A stretch of DNA of 22,063 nucleotides from an uncultured Clostridia bacterium. GTDB taxonomy: Bacteria; Bacillota; Clostridia; TANB77; CAG-508. A program made the position numbers and the translations under genes. This document shows, one piece after another, positions 21,708 through 22,063 of this stretch (the first letter of the stretch is position 1; the number at the start of each line of letters is the position of its first letter). The stretch spans positions 1 through 22,063 of the forward strand of contig CAKPGD010000018.1 in assembly GCA_934154515.1 (NCBI GenBank). The letters are read 5' to 3'. The notes below the pieces were generated by a model. The model was not told the DNA's origin and did not search any database. It saw only the letters and a list, made by a program, of their open reading frames with translations.

Positions 21708-22063
21708 ATATTCTCCTATTTACAAATGAATATAACAACTCTATTATTTTTCTTTTCTCTGGAATATCTTTTACTATATTGCCACATCTTGCCAAACATT
21801 CTTTAATTTTATAATAATTATCATTTAATTCTTCTATTATCATTTCTTCATTTTTTTCTATATCTTTATTTTTTAAATTTTTAATAATAATATAAAATTT
21901 TTTATTTGAGGATTTTTTATTTAGATTTAATTCTTTTATATATTCAATATAATTTTCAGAAATTTTTTTTATATTTTCTTTTTCAATATTTTTTTGTGAA
22001 TTAATTTTAGAAATATGTTTTGATAAATCTTCTTTATTACTTTGAATTAAAATTTGAATATCA
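21691..22063 (-). CDS. Partial TraC-like companion protein of VirB4 (C-terminal 123 aa)
   Basis: The gene enters from the right edge and ends at TAA 21691-21693, so only the C-terminus is seen. It reads DIQILIQSNKEDLSKHISKI, then NYIEYIKELNLNKKSSNKKF, YIIIKNLKNKDIEKNEEMII, and ends CGNIVKDIPEKRKIIELLYS plus FVNRRIYSKEN. The pattern of an I-Q-I-L-I-Q-S strand, a Y-I-x-Y helix, an F-Y-I-I-I strand and an L-x-x-C-G-N turn resembles the N-terminal domain of TraC/VirB4-type proteins. In these clusters that domain occurs as a separate protein encoded just before virB4. That match is from memory of the family, so it is moderate. It is upstream of virB4 on the same strand, and its last codons contain the AGGAG of the next small ORF. 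Confidence 0.6.
   Translation of the reverse strand, partial: DIQILIQSNKEDLSKHISKINSQKNIEKENIKKISENYIEYIKELNLNKKSSNKKFYIIIKNLKNKDIEKNEEMIIEELNDNYYKIKECLARCGNIVKDIPEKRKIIELLYSFVNRRIYSKEN

Overview
The window is a very AT-rich, low-GC Gram-positive chromosome segment, most likely from an uncultured gut Clostridia-type Firmicute. Grounds for this are a GyrA of Firmicute type, a DnaD-domain protein followed by a DnaC/DnaI-type helicase loader, a VanW/G5 envelope protein, a YmfI-like reductase, strong AAGGAGG-type ribosome binding sites, TTGACA/TATAAT promoters with 17-bp spacers, and CCA-encoding tRNA genes. This is composition and gene content only; no species can be named.

Layout. 1-2272 (minus): a three-gene type VII secretion (WXG100/ESX-like) substrate operon: a protein with two WXG100-like halves, a small coiled-coil partner, and the N-terminal part of a large effector-like protein that runs off the left edge. 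2391-4189 (minus): a VanW/G5 cell-envelope protein with its own promoter and terminator. 4234-5478 (plus): an XRE/S24 repressor-like regulator and a stand-alone CBM25-type carbohydrate-binding protein. 5613-6890 (minus): a YmfI-like short-chain reductase and a tRNA-Lys/Glu/Thr operon with promoter and terminator. 7026-7211 (minus): a small DUF1858 protein.

7330-11611 (plus) is half of a type IV secretion/conjugation-like machine: a small membrane protein, a VirD4/TraG coupling ATPase, a VirB2/TrbC-like small membrane protein, a VirB6/TrbL-like polytopic protein and a VirB3/PrgI-like protein. 11683-16339 is a core replication block: dnaD-like and helicase-loader genes (plus) converging on gyrA (minus). 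16461-17049 (minus) is a DUF4160-DUF2442 pair, a probable toxin-antitoxin-like unit. 17052-22063 (minus) is the other half of the secretion machine: an unrecognised 243-aa protein, a MinD/ParA-like ATPase with a receiver-like N-terminus, a VirB4 ATPase, a short frameshifted ORF, and the C-terminus of a TraC-like companion of VirB4.

The most unusual points are these. (1) A T4SS-like gene set is split into two halves that converge on a core-replication block, with no relaxase or integrase visible. (2) Several genes of that set have good Shine-Dalgarno sequences but an AUA or AUU codon where the start should be. (3) There is a 328-base stretch made only of A and T, holding nine copies of a 25-27-bp repeat, inside the first T4SS half. 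(4) Helically phased TTGTCA repeats lie upstream of the T4SS promoter and recur in the other half. (5) A tandem WXG100-like fusion heads the type VII operon.
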